A stretch of 29,258 bases of DNA from Bacillota bacterium (GTDB lineage Bacteria; Bacillota; Clostridia; Acetivibrionales; DSM-1351): contig JAEVZU010000058.1 of NCBI GenBank assembly GCA_023392075.1, forward strand, positions 1 through 29,258. The letters are read 5' to 3'. A model generated the notes under the pieces. The model was given only the letters and a program-made list of their open reading frames with translations, ran no database searches and was not told where the DNA came from. Made by a program: the position numbers and the translations under genes. The stretch's first letter is position 1, and each line of letters begins with the position of its first letter. Shown one piece after another: positions 7,385-15,645 of the stretch.

Positions 7385-9997
7385 ATGGATAAAAAGTTTC
7401 TTCTGGATACAAAGCTGCATATGCCGTCTGTCAGGCAGAACCATATTTGCAGGGATATTCTGAATAAAAAGCTGGATGAGGGACTGGATAAAGGGCATAA
7501 AATATTTCTTGTTTCGGCTCCGGCAGGGTATGGTAAAACAACACTTATTTCAGGATGGTTAAGCCGGGTGGATTACAAATACACCTGGTTATCCCTGGAT
7601 CAATATGATAATGATCCTTTAAAATTCATAAACTATCTGCTCGCAGCAGTCCGGAAGATAAATAAAAGGTTCGGAACAATGATAGAGGATCTGCTGTCTG
7701 CGCCAAAGCTGCCGGGAGCGGAAACTGTCGGTTTATATATGGCAAGAGAGCTGGAACAGGTTCAAGAGCCTTTTATTCTGGTTTTTGACGATTATCATGT
7801 AATTAACAACACGTACATCAATCAATTATTACAAAGACTGCTTGATTCCGTATCGCCAAGGCTTGTTATAATTACCCGCAAGGAACCATCTCTTGCCTTT
7901 TCCAGGCGGAGAGTCGAGGATAAAATAACAGAGCTGAATTCCACGGATTTAAAATTCACAAGTTCAGAGATCAGAGAATTCTTCAGCAGATATTTCAATC
8001 TGGTTTTTGACGATGATATGCTGAAAATTGTTAAAAAGCAGACGGAAGGCTGGGCCGCAGGTATGCAATTGACCGGTCTGTCCATAAAGAAGATGGAAAG
8101 AACTCAGGCAAAAAACTTTATGAAAGAATTTAGCGGTAATAACAAATTTATTACAGATTACTTAGTAGATGAGGTTTTGAAAAGTCAGGAGGAGCAAATA
8201 CGCGTTTTTCTAAACAGAACCTGTGCATTGAAAAAATTTAACGGAGAGCTCTGCGATGCTGTAACAGGCATCAAAGACAGCAAAAAAATCATAAAACGGT
8301 TGGAAACGGAAAATCTTTTTATCATATCATTGGATGATACTCATACATGGTATAGATACCATCATCTTTTCTCCGAATTTTTAAGTACGGGCCTGGATGA
8401 GGACCTGAAGACAGAAATATGCAGAAAGGCGAGTTTGTGGTGCAGAAGGAACGGAGCTATCGAAGAGGCTTTGGAATATGCATTGGAGGCGAAAGATGCA
8501 GAGGCGGTGGCAAACCTGGTTAAAGACAATGCAATGAGGTTATTTCTGAAAGGTGAGTTAATGACCCTGCTTTCATGGATCAAGTCGGTTGAGGCAATAA
8601 AGAAGGAGAAGGAAGGTATTCTGGAAATATATAAGGCCTGGTGCCTGTTGTTAACAGGAGAAATCGATGAAGCAAATATAGTGATTGACAGCTTGGAATA
8701 TATAGCTGAAAACAGCAGCAATCCTCTGCTCGCAGGGATGGTAAAAGCATTTGCGCCTTTCATGCTTAATAGTGAAGATAAAGAGAGGTCCTTGAAGGAT
8801 GCTGAAGAAGCCCTGGCATCAGTGAAAGACAAACATGAGTTTTTCTATAATGCAGCGTTGGTTGCCTTGGGACACGCAAACGGTTTAAACGGACATAGCG
8901 GCAAAGCGGCAGACCTGCACTCAAAGGTCCAGGAGGCAGTACGCAGAAAGGGTTACCGTTTCATGGAAGTGACTTGTCTTCACGATGTAGCATTTTATCT
9001 TAACTGTATGGGGAAGAGAAGAGAAGCTCTTGGTTTATGTGAAAGAACCCTTGAAAGCTTAACGGATCATACGGGGAATCACTTGCCCATGGCCAAAATT
9101 GTATATTTGTCTTTGGGGATGCTGCTGTATTGCTCCAATAAACTGAAAGAAGCGCAAAAGTATCTGGAGGAGGGCCTGGCGTTTTATCAGGAACTGGGTT
9201 TTGCTCATTTGGGAGGGATAGGAGATTGGTATTTGGTACTGTTGCTTTATAATACAGGAGATAAGGAAAAGGCCTTTGAAATGGTATACCGGTTAAAAGC
9301 TTATTACAAAAAATATAAAGTCCGCAGAATCACTGTTTTTTTTGATGCATTGGAAATGGAACTGTGTCTCCGGGAAGGAAATATCGAGAGGGTTTCCAGG
9401 TGGCTGAAGGAACCGGAAACTACTTTTGACAAGGTATCGGGGATATCGGATATATTCCCCTATTTTACATACTTAAGGGTTTTAATTCTACAGAAAGATT
9501 TCCTCAAAGCCCGGACAGCTCTTGAAGGGAAAGAAGAAATTCTAAGAAAAGAAGGCAGGCTCGGTGAGTTGATTACAGTGCTGCTGCTGTCAGCTTTGGT
9601 TAAGAAATACCTGGGTATGGAAGCCGAAGCACTGGATTGCGTGAGAGAAGCAGTGGCAATAGCTGCCCCTGAGGGCTATGAAAGATGTTTTCTCGATGAG
9701 GGAAGCGAGCTTCTTGAACTGGTTCATAAAGTGAGGGATGCGGCTCCGGGATTTATAGACGGATTATTCGGCAAAGAAACAAAAAAAATCTATGTGCTTG
9801 CAAATCCTCTCAAAAAAAGGGAAATAGAGATTCTCCAGCTCATAGCGGAGGGGCTGTCTAATGCGGAGATTGCTAAAAAGCTTTTCATTACAACCGGAAC
9901 TGCCAAGTGGTATATAAACAACATATTTACCAAGCTGGAGGTCAATAAACGCACTCAGGCAGTGGGGAAGGCAAGGGGTCTTAATATAATCGGCTGA
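7385..9997 (+). CDS. MalT/LAL-type LuxR-family ATP-dependent regulator
   Basis: 870 residues. Order of domains: a STAND-type ATPase with Walker A APAGYGKTT (45-53) and Walker B FILVFDDYH (~127-135); a winged-helix/arm region with the WAAGMQLTGLSI motif typical of MalT relatives; a long TPR-like helical sensor (~360-790) with many A/L-rich repeats; and a LuxR HTH (~808-866, LKKREIEILQLIAEGLSNAE). Such proteins bind an inducer and ATP, oligomerise and activate promoters. The ligand is unknown. GAGGG precedes the ATG at 7385. A 12-base motif just upstream (7366-7377) recurs before the lipoprotein gene that follows, which suggests that gene is a target. Confidence 0.93.
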   Translation: MDKKFLLDTKLHMPSVRQNHICRDILNKKLDEGLDKGHKIFLVSAPAGYGKTTLISGWLSRVDYKYTWLSLDQYDNDPLKFINYLLAAVRKINKRFGTMIEDLLSAPKLPGAETVGLYMARELEQVQEPFILVFDDYHVINNTYINQLLQRLLDSVSPRLVIITRKEPSLAFSRRRVEDKITELNSTDLKFTSSEIREFFSRYFNLVFDDDMLKIVKKQTEGWAAGMQLTGLSIKKMERTQAKNFMKEFSGNNKFITDYLVDEVLKSQEEQIRVFLNRTCALKKFNGELCDAVTGIKDSKKIIKRLETENLFIISLDDTHTWYRYHHLFSEFLSTGLDEDLKTEICRKASLWCRRNGAIEEALEYALEAKDAEAVANLVKDNAMRLFLKGELMTLLSWIKSVEAIKKEKEGILEIYKAWCLLLTGEIDEANIVIDSLEYIAENSSNPLLAGMVKAFAPFMLNSEDKERSLKDAEEALASVKDKHEFFYNAALVALGHANGLNGHSGKAADLHSKVQEAVRRKGYRFMEVTCLHDVAFYLNCMGKRREALGLCERTLESLTDHTGNHLPMAKIVYLSLGMLLYCSNKLKEAQKYLEEGLAFYQELGFAHLGGIGDWYLVLLLYNTGDKEKAFEMVYRLKAYYKKYKVRRITVFFDALEMELCLREGNIERVSRWLKEPETTFDKVSGISDIFPYFTYLRVLILQKDFLKARTALEGKEEILRKEGRLGELITVLLLSALVKKYLGMEAEALDCVREAVAIAAPEGYERCFLDEGSELLELVHKVRDAAPGFIDGLFGKETKKIYVLANPLKKREIEILQLIAEGLSNAEIAKKLFITTGTAKWYINNIFTKLEVNKRTQAVGKARGLNIIG

Positions 9998-10021
9998 GTT
10001 TTAAAATATTTTGTAAATCAG

Positions 10022-10076
10022 AAAAAGCCTTACTTTTTACCTAACTTTTGATAGGTTGAATGTCAGGCTTTTTTAT
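10022..10076 (+). terminator. Rho-independent terminator after the MalT-like gene
   Basis: AAAAAGCCT (10022-10030) pairs perfectly with AGGCTTTTT (10065-10073), an inner ACCTA/TAGGT pairing (10039-10043/10052-10056) strengthens it, and a T-run follows. Confidence 0.8.
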
Positions 10077-10112
10077 TTATAATAAAATAGTCGAAAAATA
10101 GTAGAAATTGTA

Positions 10113-10124
10113 TATTATATACGA
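10113..10124 (+). promoter_or_regulatory. Shared motif TATTATATACGA before the lipoprotein gene
   Basis: The identical 12-mer occurs at 7366-7377, before the MalT-like gene. Here it is the right side of a 13-base perfect palindrome, GTATAT-T-ATATAC (10110-10122). It may be an activator site or a promoter core. Confidence 0.35.
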
Positions 10125-10149
10125 TTAAGAATAAATTAAAGGGGGACAT

Positions 10150-10740
10150 ATGACAAAATTTTCACGCCTAACAAGGTTGTTACTCATCCTGGCAGCAATC
10201 ACATTCATTTTTTCTATGGCAGCTTGCACGGATTCTGATTTTCCAAAAGCAGAAGAAAGCGTAAATGGATTCTTTAAATCATTAAGCGAAGCTGATTTTA
10301 AAACTGCAGAGACATATTGTGTTTCTGATACCGGTAGTTTTGCATTTACGGATCCAAAAGAAGAAAAACTTGCAAAATTAATTTTTTCCAAAACAAAATG
10401 TGAAATTATCTCTTCAGTAGAAGAAGGAGATACGGCAACTGTTAAAGTCAAGGTGACAAATCTGGACCTTCAGAAAATTTTTGAAGAGATGTTTGGAAAA
10501 ATCTTTGGTGAAGCGTTTGATTCAGCTCTCGAAGGAGAGGAAATGTCTGATGAAGAATCTGAAGAGATGATTATGAAGTATCTGGAGGAAAGTATTTCAA
10601 ATCCGGCGGCTTCCGTTTTGACAAAAGAATTTGAGATTATATTGAATAAAGATAATGGGAAAAAAATGTGGGTGATCAAGGATAACGACGCCCTTGTGAA
10701 TAACCTTACCGGAAATCTCAATGAGATGCTTGGTCAATAA
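10150..10740 (+). CDS. Lipoprotein of unknown function
   Basis: 196 residues. A basic start and hydrophobic core end in lipobox MAAC, with C26 as the lipidated Cys, so the mature protein should be anchored outside the membrane. The body (~30-190) reads like an NTF2/DUF4878-type fold: an initial helix (EESVNGFFKSLSEADFKTA), then strands including ATVKVKVTNLDL and, at the end, KKMWVIKDNDALVNNLTGNL. There is an acidic helical insert around 130-145. GGGGGAC precedes the ATG. It is separated from the MalT-like gene by a terminator but shares an upstream motif with it, and is followed by a small membrane protein gene. The lipoprotein call is firm, the fold is tentative, the function unknown. Confidence 0.85.
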   Translation: MTKFSRLTRLLLILAAITFIFSMAACTDSDFPKAEESVNGFFKSLSEADFKTAETYCVSDTGSFAFTDPKEEKLAKLIFSKTKCEIISSVEEGDTATVKVKVTNLDLQKIFEEMFGKIFGEAFDSALEGEEMSDEESEEMIMKYLEESISNPAASVLTKEFEIILNKDNGKKMWVIKDNDALVNNLTGNLNEMLGQ

Positions 10741-10841
10741 AATAAATCATTTGAAATTGACTTTTATGATTGTGTTTTGGGAGAATTAAAAGTTCGGATT
10801 GTATTTGTTTAATAAAATATTTTAGCATTATGGGAGGTATT

Positions 10842-11231
10842 ATGAGAATTGCAGTTATTATATTAGTTATTATTGGTACTTTAGCATCTATAGGACTTGG
10901 GGTTAAATGGATATCGGATTTTGATACCTATAAAACTGAAATCTCGGCTGTAGAGGATTTAAAATCAGACCCGGATGTGGCCCAGGCCTTTAAGGATATG
11001 GAAAAAGTGAGGAATTGTGCATATGCCCTGATTGTATGCGGAGTTATTGCCCTGGCATCTGCATTCTTAATAAGTAAAATTGGAAAAATAGCAGCTGTAA
11101 TAATAATGGCTTGCGCAATTGTTCCTGCAATTTTTTCACCTATTTCTCTTGTTTTTACATTTTTCTTCATAATTGCAGGAATTTTGGCTTTTTTTGTGAA
11201 GCCCAAAGTACAAGCTGTAAAGGCTGTTTAA
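10842..11231 (+). CDS. Small integral membrane protein
   Basis: 129 residues starting at the ATG at 10842, which follows GGGAGGT at 10832-10838; an upstream in-frame start at 10770 lacks a ribosome binding site. Predicted segments: ~2-22 (IILVIIGTLASIGLGVKWI), a soluble loop ~25-62 rich in Asp/Lys, then three hydrophobic segments (~63-82, ~85-103, ~105-122). It resembles small DUF4064-like membrane proteins of Firmicutes, but I am not sure of the family. About 100 bases separate it from the lipoprotein gene with no obvious terminator, so co-expression is plausible. Function unknown. Confidence 0.75.
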   Translation: MRIAVIILVIIGTLASIGLGVKWISDFDTYKTEISAVEDLKSDPDVAQAFKDMEKVRNCAYALIVCGVIALASAFLISKIGKIAAVIIMACAIVPAIFSPISLVFTFFFIIAGILAFFVKPKVQAVKAV

Positions 11232-11396
11232 TTTTAATTTAGTACGGTTATCCGATAATCGGTATATTCGCCCAAACCTCAAATCATAAGTTAATCAGGA
11301 GCTGCAATGAGTTCAGCGACTTATGACAAATTGAGTCATAGATAGGAAATAGCAGGGTATGATCAGAAATGTTGTGTTTTTGGCTCAAAAATGAGC
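11232..11396 (+). other. Structured non-coding stretch with a possible 12-codon ORF
   Basis: Between the small membrane gene and the terminator lie CCGAT-A-ATCGG (11252-11262), an 8-bp pairing TCATAAGT/ACTTATGA (11284-11291 with 11319-11326), and hairpin GCTCA-AAAA-TGAGC (11383-11396). AGGAG at 11297-11301 precedes ATG 11307, which opens the short frame MSSATYDKLSHR (stop 11343-11345). This could be a 3' UTR, a small RNA or an attenuator leader. No known riboswitch consensus was recognised. Confidence 0.3.
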
Positions 11397-11440
11397 AAAA
11401 AACCGGGCCGGAAAAGTACGTTTTTCAGCCCGGTTTTTTT
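11397..11440 (+). terminator. Very strong rho-independent terminator
   Basis: AAAAAACCGGGC (11397-11408) pairs with GCCCGGTTTTTT (11428-11439), and the inner GAAAA/TTTTC pairing extends the stem. The tail is a run of seven T. Confidence 0.92.
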
Positions 11441-11477
11441 AGCGTTTTTAAAGCTGACACACCTTTTTGCTTATATG

Positions 11478-11506
11478 TTGCAGAATTCATGCTAAAAGGG
11501 TAAAAT
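11478..11506 (+). promoter_or_regulatory. Probable promoter of the antiporter gene
   Basis: TTGCAG (11478-11483), 17-base spacer, TAAAAT (11501-11506), located after the terminator and about 40 bases before the start codon. Confidence 0.55.
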
Positions 11507-11548
11507 TGTCCTAAGTTATATAATTGGTTATAAGCGGAGGACTTAATC

Positions 11549-13582
11549 GTGGAATTACTAACAATCATATTATTATTAATGCTCGGGCTCTTGATATCCA
11601 ATGTTGTCGGTCATTATATTCCGTCTATACCTACTGCCTTGACGCAAATAGCATTTGGGGTAATTGTAGCGCTTGGCATAGGGAATTATACTTTTGAAAT
11701 CGGTGCGGAATGGTTTTTGTTATTGTTTGTTGCGCCGCTATTGTATAACGACGGCCGGCATTTTTCACGTGAAGAATTATGGGGAATGAGATCTCAGATC
11801 TTTGGCAATGCTTTCATTCTGGTTATACTAACCACCATACTTTGCGGCTTTGTAATCAACAGGCTCATACCAGCCATTCCGATGGCTGCCGCTTTTGCCC
11901 TGGCAGCAATTCTGTCGCCGACCGACCCGGTTGCCGTCAATGGCATTGCCAAAAAGATAAGAGTACCCGAAAAGGTGATGGCTCTTGTAAGGGGAGAATC
12001 GCTGATCAATGATGCCTCCGGACTTGTAGCCTTTAAATATGCCATAGCCGCCGCCGTCACCGGATATTTTTCACTCCGGGAAGCGGTATTGGACTTTTCT
12101 TATACATTCCTGATCGGGGCTGTTGCAGGTATATTCCTCGGCTTGTTAATAACCTTTGTCCGTTTTAAACTGAGCAAAAGCGGGATAAATGATCCGGTGT
12201 TCCATTCGCTGCTGCAGATTATGACTCCGTTCGGCATCTATATGGTTACCGAGCATGTTCTGCATGCTTCGGGAGTTATCGCCGTCGTAGCTGCCGGAAT
12301 AATTCACTCCATTGTCAGGGAACATACCGAAACACACATGGCCGAAGAACAACTGCTCACAGAAAACACTTGGTCCATCGTTTTGTTTGTCTTAAACGGA
12401 TTTGTATTCATATTATTAGGGATGGATATTCCTTCTGCAATGCTGGATACCATTTCCAACCCTGATTTGGGGAACTGGCTGGCCTTTGGCTATGTAGCTG
12501 TTATCGGAATTACAGTTCTCGCCATTCGTTTTGTATGGTCCTTTGTGAGCAAAGCTTTTAATTATTATTTCAGGAAAAGAAGCGTTGATGAAAAGCCCGA
12601 TATAAAGGAAGCCCTGATCACAACCCTGGCGGGTGTACGCGGTGCGGTAACCATGGCCGGTGTACTTACCGTACCGGCGGTTATAGGAAACGGAGAAACA
12701 TTTCCGGCGCGTTCGCTGCTTATTTTTATTGCCGCTGGAGTAATTCTGCTGTTATTAATTCTTGCCACGGTTTTTTTGCCTTTGCTCTGCAAGAAGGAAG
12801 CGCCTTCCGGAGATGCTGAGGAGCGTGCGGATCTGACCGGAGCAAAAAATAAACTTCTAATGTCGGCGATTAAAAAAATAAAAGCAGAAACAAGTGCTGA
12901 AAATGAGTTTGCGGCTTTGCAGCTGATAAACGAATATACACACAGTTTTCAGAAGAATCTTTCGGAACAGAAATCCAATGAACAGCATGCGGAAAATTAT
13001 AACCGCAAAACAAATGAGGCACAACTGCTGGCTTTAAACCTGCAAAGAAAGTATATCAAAAATCTTTTGGACAATAATGAAATAGACATAATGGTTTATG
13101 ACACCCTGACCCGATTTCTTGATTACAGGGAAGGAGCTCTGGATAATAATTTACATTTCGGAACCATATTTTTCTTAAAAAGGGCTATGCGCGATATCGG
13201 CCGCCTGGGGGGGAAACATCACAGGCATAACGTTGCCGGCCTGGACAATTTGCATATTGTCAGGGATATCCAGATGAGGGCTATGGCCGAGGCTGTTACA
13301 GGTTTGGAGGAGTATGCCAAAACACAGGAGCAACCGGAGTATGTCTATGCAGTTCTTCTGGATTATGAAAAAATGCTGCAGGCATTCAAACGTACGGGGG
13401 ACCGCTACAATGACAAGCTAGAAAGGCAAAAGGAAGAGTTGCGGTTCAAGGTATTGGATGCCGAACGCTCTGAAATACGCAGAATGTATGAAACCGGAGA
13501 AATAAATGCAGACCAGGAGAAGGAACTCAGGAGATTTGCAAACCATATTGAGAGTATTGTTTTGTATGAGCATAATGAATGA
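11549..13582 (+). CDS. CPA1-family Na+/H+ antiporter (NhaP-like)
   Basis: 677 residues with a GTG start after CGGAGGA (11535-11541). Roughly 12 hydrophobic segments occupy residues 1-420. The CPA1 signatures are present: SPTDPVAV (D126) in an unwound helix, and the ion-binding pair N154-D155 in GESLINDASG. Residues ~430-677 are a long charged cytoplasmic tail with coiled-coil character, as in larger NhaP/YjcE-type exchangers, which may sense pH or ions. The protein should exchange protons for Na+ or K+ across the plasma membrane. It appears to have its own promoter and no operon partner; an AraC regulator follows after 68 bases. Confidence 0.93.
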   Translation: MELLTIILLLMLGLLISNVVGHYIPSIPTALTQIAFGVIVALGIGNYTFEIGAEWFLLLFVAPLLYNDGRHFSREELWGMRSQIFGNAFILVILTTILCGFVINRLIPAIPMAAAFALAAILSPTDPVAVNGIAKKIRVPEKVMALVRGESLINDASGLVAFKYAIAAAVTGYFSLREAVLDFSYTFLIGAVAGIFLGLLITFVRFKLSKSGINDPVFHSLLQIMTPFGIYMVTEHVLHASGVIAVVAAGIIHSIVREHTETHMAEEQLLTENTWSIVLFVLNGFVFILLGMDIPSAMLDTISNPDLGNWLAFGYVAVIGITVLAIRFVWSFVSKAFNYYFRKRSVDEKPDIKEALITTLAGVRGAVTMAGVLTVPAVIGNGETFPARSLLIFIAAGVILLLLILATVFLPLLCKKEAPSGDAEERADLTGAKNKLLMSAIKKIKAETSAENEFAALQLINEYTHSFQKNLSEQKSNEQHAENYNRKTNEAQLLALNLQRKYIKNLLDNNEIDIMVYDTLTRFLDYREGALDNNLHFGTIFFLKRAMRDIGRLGGKHHRHNVAGLDNLHIVRDIQMRAMAEAVTGLEEYAKTQEQPEYVYAVLLDYEKMLQAFKRTGDRYNDKLERQKEELRFKVLDAERSEIRRMYETGEINADQEKELRRFANHIESIVLYEHNE

Positions 13583-13650
13583 AATATGTAATTGAGGATA
13601 CACAGAAGAGAAATTTGTCTTTCAGCCGGTTGTAACAGAGAGGTGATATA

Positions 13651-14394
13651 TTGAGCAATGCTTTCTGGTCAGATGATCATATTCTGATATCAAAAGCCTA
13701 TCATGACCCGGAGCCTCACAGTCATTTGGCAATACATCTGATTTTTAGCGCAGGTGATGCATTCGAATGCATTGTTGATAATACAAGCTTTACCTGCAAA
13801 GGGATTTGTATTCAATCCAATACTATGCACACCATAGCTTGCGATAAGAGCAAATTGCTTGTCTTTCTTTTCGACAAGACAAGCAATTTGGCGAAACTTA
13901 TTGAGCAAAAGTATTTGATGGGTGAGCCATACCGCCGGATTTCTGAAGAATTAGCCGGGAAGGTGTGCAATGCCTGGAAAACAAATTGTGATGATGCAAA
14001 ACATTTGGATCACGCTATACTTTCCGTTTGTGGTCTGCTGGATGAGGATGTTAAAGCGTATGATGCCCGGGTATATCAAATGCTGAAGCTGATATCCGAA
14101 ATGCAGGGAATTTACGAAAATACTATTGAAGTTTTAAGCCGCAGCATCTATCTTTCGCGCAGCAGAGCAGCCCATCTGTTTAAGGAACAAGTAGGCAATT
14201 CTCTGAGCAGCTATCTGGTTTTTGAAAAAATGCGCAAGGCATACACATATATCGTTTCGGGTAATAATATCACTGATGGTTGTATCCGGGCCGGTTTTTC
14301 CAGCTCGTCCCACTTTTCAAATGTCTGTAAAAAAATGTTTGGCATCCCATTAACAGAATTTCTGAAAGCAACCATATCTCAAAAAATAAAATAG
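13651..14394 (+). CDS. AraC-family transcriptional regulator
   Basis: 247 residues. A cupin-like N-terminal sensor (~15-75) contains the typical HSHLAIHLIF entry and an N-terminal DPEPHSH His cluster. A C-terminal pair of HTHs (~150-240) follows, with the ISEMQ helix, LSRSRAAHLFKEQVG and the GFSSSSHFSNVCKKMFG signature. The start is TTG at 13651 after GAGGTG. A 15-bp perfect inverted repeat lies inside the coding region at 13851-13890. Seventy bases downstream is an alpha/beta hydrolase gene in the same direction, its probable target. The sensor domain suggests a small, possibly saccharide ligand. Confidence 0.9.
   Translation: MSNAFWSDDHILISKAYHDPEPHSHLAIHLIFSAGDAFECIVDNTSFTCKGICIQSNTMHTIACDKSKLLVFLFDKTSNLAKLIEQKYLMGEPYRRISEELAGKVCNAWKTNCDDAKHLDHAILSVCGLLDEDVKAYDARVYQMLKLISEMQGIYENTIEVLSRSIYLSRSRAAHLFKEQVGNSLSSYLVFEKMRKAYTYIVSGNNITDGCIRAGFSSSSHFSNVCKKMFGIPLTEFLKATISQKIK
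13851..13890. repeat. 15-bp perfect inverted repeat inside the AraC gene
   Basis: CAAATTGCTTGTCTT (13851-13865) and its exact reverse complement (13876-13890) flank a 10-base loop. CTTGTC/GACAAG offers an alternative pairing within it. A hairpin of this quality within coding DNA is unusual. Confidence 0.85.
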
Positions 14395-14463
14395 CGTATT
14401 TATGCAAGCGCATAACTTTCCTTCGGGGGTATTATATAAAAAAACAAACCGGAGGGAATAACT

Positions 14464-15633
14464 GTGAGAGCAGAAAAAATTGAATTTAAAAACGGTGACT
14501 ATAGACTTAACTCCCAGGCTAACTTTAATTTCCAGCTAAATCGTATGATTATGTGGGATGGCGGAGAACTGGCGGATATTGAGGAAATATCCCCTTTAAT
14601 AAAGGATAGTTCTTCATGGAAACAGAGTCTGATATCTATTGGGGATAAGGCAATTTCGCAAGGCAGAACAAAGGAAGCCATAGCCTATTACCGTATGAGC
14701 GAATTTTTCATGTATGATGGTGATCCGGATAAGGAAAAATACTATACACTTGCTTCGGATTTATTCTATGAGTATTATGGGGAATACTTTGAAGATGGCA
14801 CGGTCGTCCGTTATTTTGTACCATTTGAGGATGTTGTTCTTCCAGTAATGTATGCAAAAGCCAAAGGTGCCAGAAAGGATATTATCCTTCTCCATGGAGG
14901 GAATGATTCTTACTTTGAGGAATTTTTCTTTCCGATGCTGTATTTTTCCGAAAATGGTTACGATGTATATCTGTTTGAAGGCCCTGGTCAAGGGGGCGTC
15001 ATGAGAAAGCAGGGAAAGCATTTCAGCTATCAGTGGGAACGGCCGGTAAAAGCGGTTCTTGATTTTTTCAAGCTGGACGAGGTTACGATTATAGGGGCAT
15101 CCCTCGGAGGCATGCTGGCACCTCGTGCAGCAGCGTTGGAAAAGAGAATTCATCGCGTCATTGCATGGTCTGTTTTTACAAATTTTATGGACATTCTCAT
15201 TTCCACACAACCAATGGGGACTCGGAAAATTCTGAAGATATTGTTTAAGCTTAGAATGAAATCCGTTATTAATTTTGTATTCAATATGAAGGTGAAAAAA
15301 GGCGATGAACTTGTAAAATGGGGACTGATGCATGGAATGTATGCCTATGAGTCCAGGACGCCATATGAATATCTGGACAAAATGAACAGATACCAGATCA
15401 TGGATGTGGCTTCACTTATAGACCAGGATATACTGATTATTGGTGCAAATCAGGATCATTTTATCGATTATCGTATTGTCGGCAAGGAAATAGATGCATT
15501 AAAAAATGTCAGATCGCTCACCGTACGTATATTTACCGATAAAGAGAATGCCGGTGCACACTGCAATGTGGGTAATGCCGGGTTGGTTTTTAATACAATG
15601 ATAAATTGGATTGAAGCTATAAAGAATAAATAA
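14464..15633 (+). CDS. Cytoplasmic alpha/beta hydrolase
   Basis: 389 residues, GTG start after GGAGGGA. A helical N-terminal cap (~40-115, with a TPR-like QGRTKEAIAYYRMSEFF) precedes an alpha/beta hydrolase core (~120-388). The motifs are oxyanion HGGND (~144-148), nucleophile S213 in GASLGG, probable acid D~328 in GANQDHF, and probable His ~366 in GAHCNVG. There is no signal peptide or membrane segment. The architecture matches bacterial FrsA / 2,6-dihydroxypseudooxynicotine-hydrolase-like enzymes that cleave C-C or ester bonds; the substrate is unknown. It lies downstream of an AraC regulator and converges on an MFS transporter with 12 bases between stops. Confidence 0.88.
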   Translation: MRAEKIEFKNGDYRLNSQANFNFQLNRMIMWDGGELADIEEISPLIKDSSSWKQSLISIGDKAISQGRTKEAIAYYRMSEFFMYDGDPDKEKYYTLASDLFYEYYGEYFEDGTVVRYFVPFEDVVLPVMYAKAKGARKDIILLHGGNDSYFEEFFFPMLYFSENGYDVYLFEGPGQGGVMRKQGKHFSYQWERPVKAVLDFFKLDEVTIIGASLGGMLAPRAAALEKRIHRVIAWSVFTNFMDILISTQPMGTRKILKILFKLRMKSVINFVFNMKVKKGDELVKWGLMHGMYAYESRTPYEYLDKMNRYQIMDVASLIDQDILIIGANQDHFIDYRIVGKEIDALKNVRSLTVRIFTDKENAGAHCNVGNAGLVFNTMINWIEAIKNK

Positions 15634-15645
15634 GCATATTGAGCG

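Noticed and set aside
14400..14415. Short palindrome TTATGC-AAGC-GCATAA before the hydrolase gene
   Set aside because: Could be an AraC-related site but is short, single-copy and without a convincing promoter around it.
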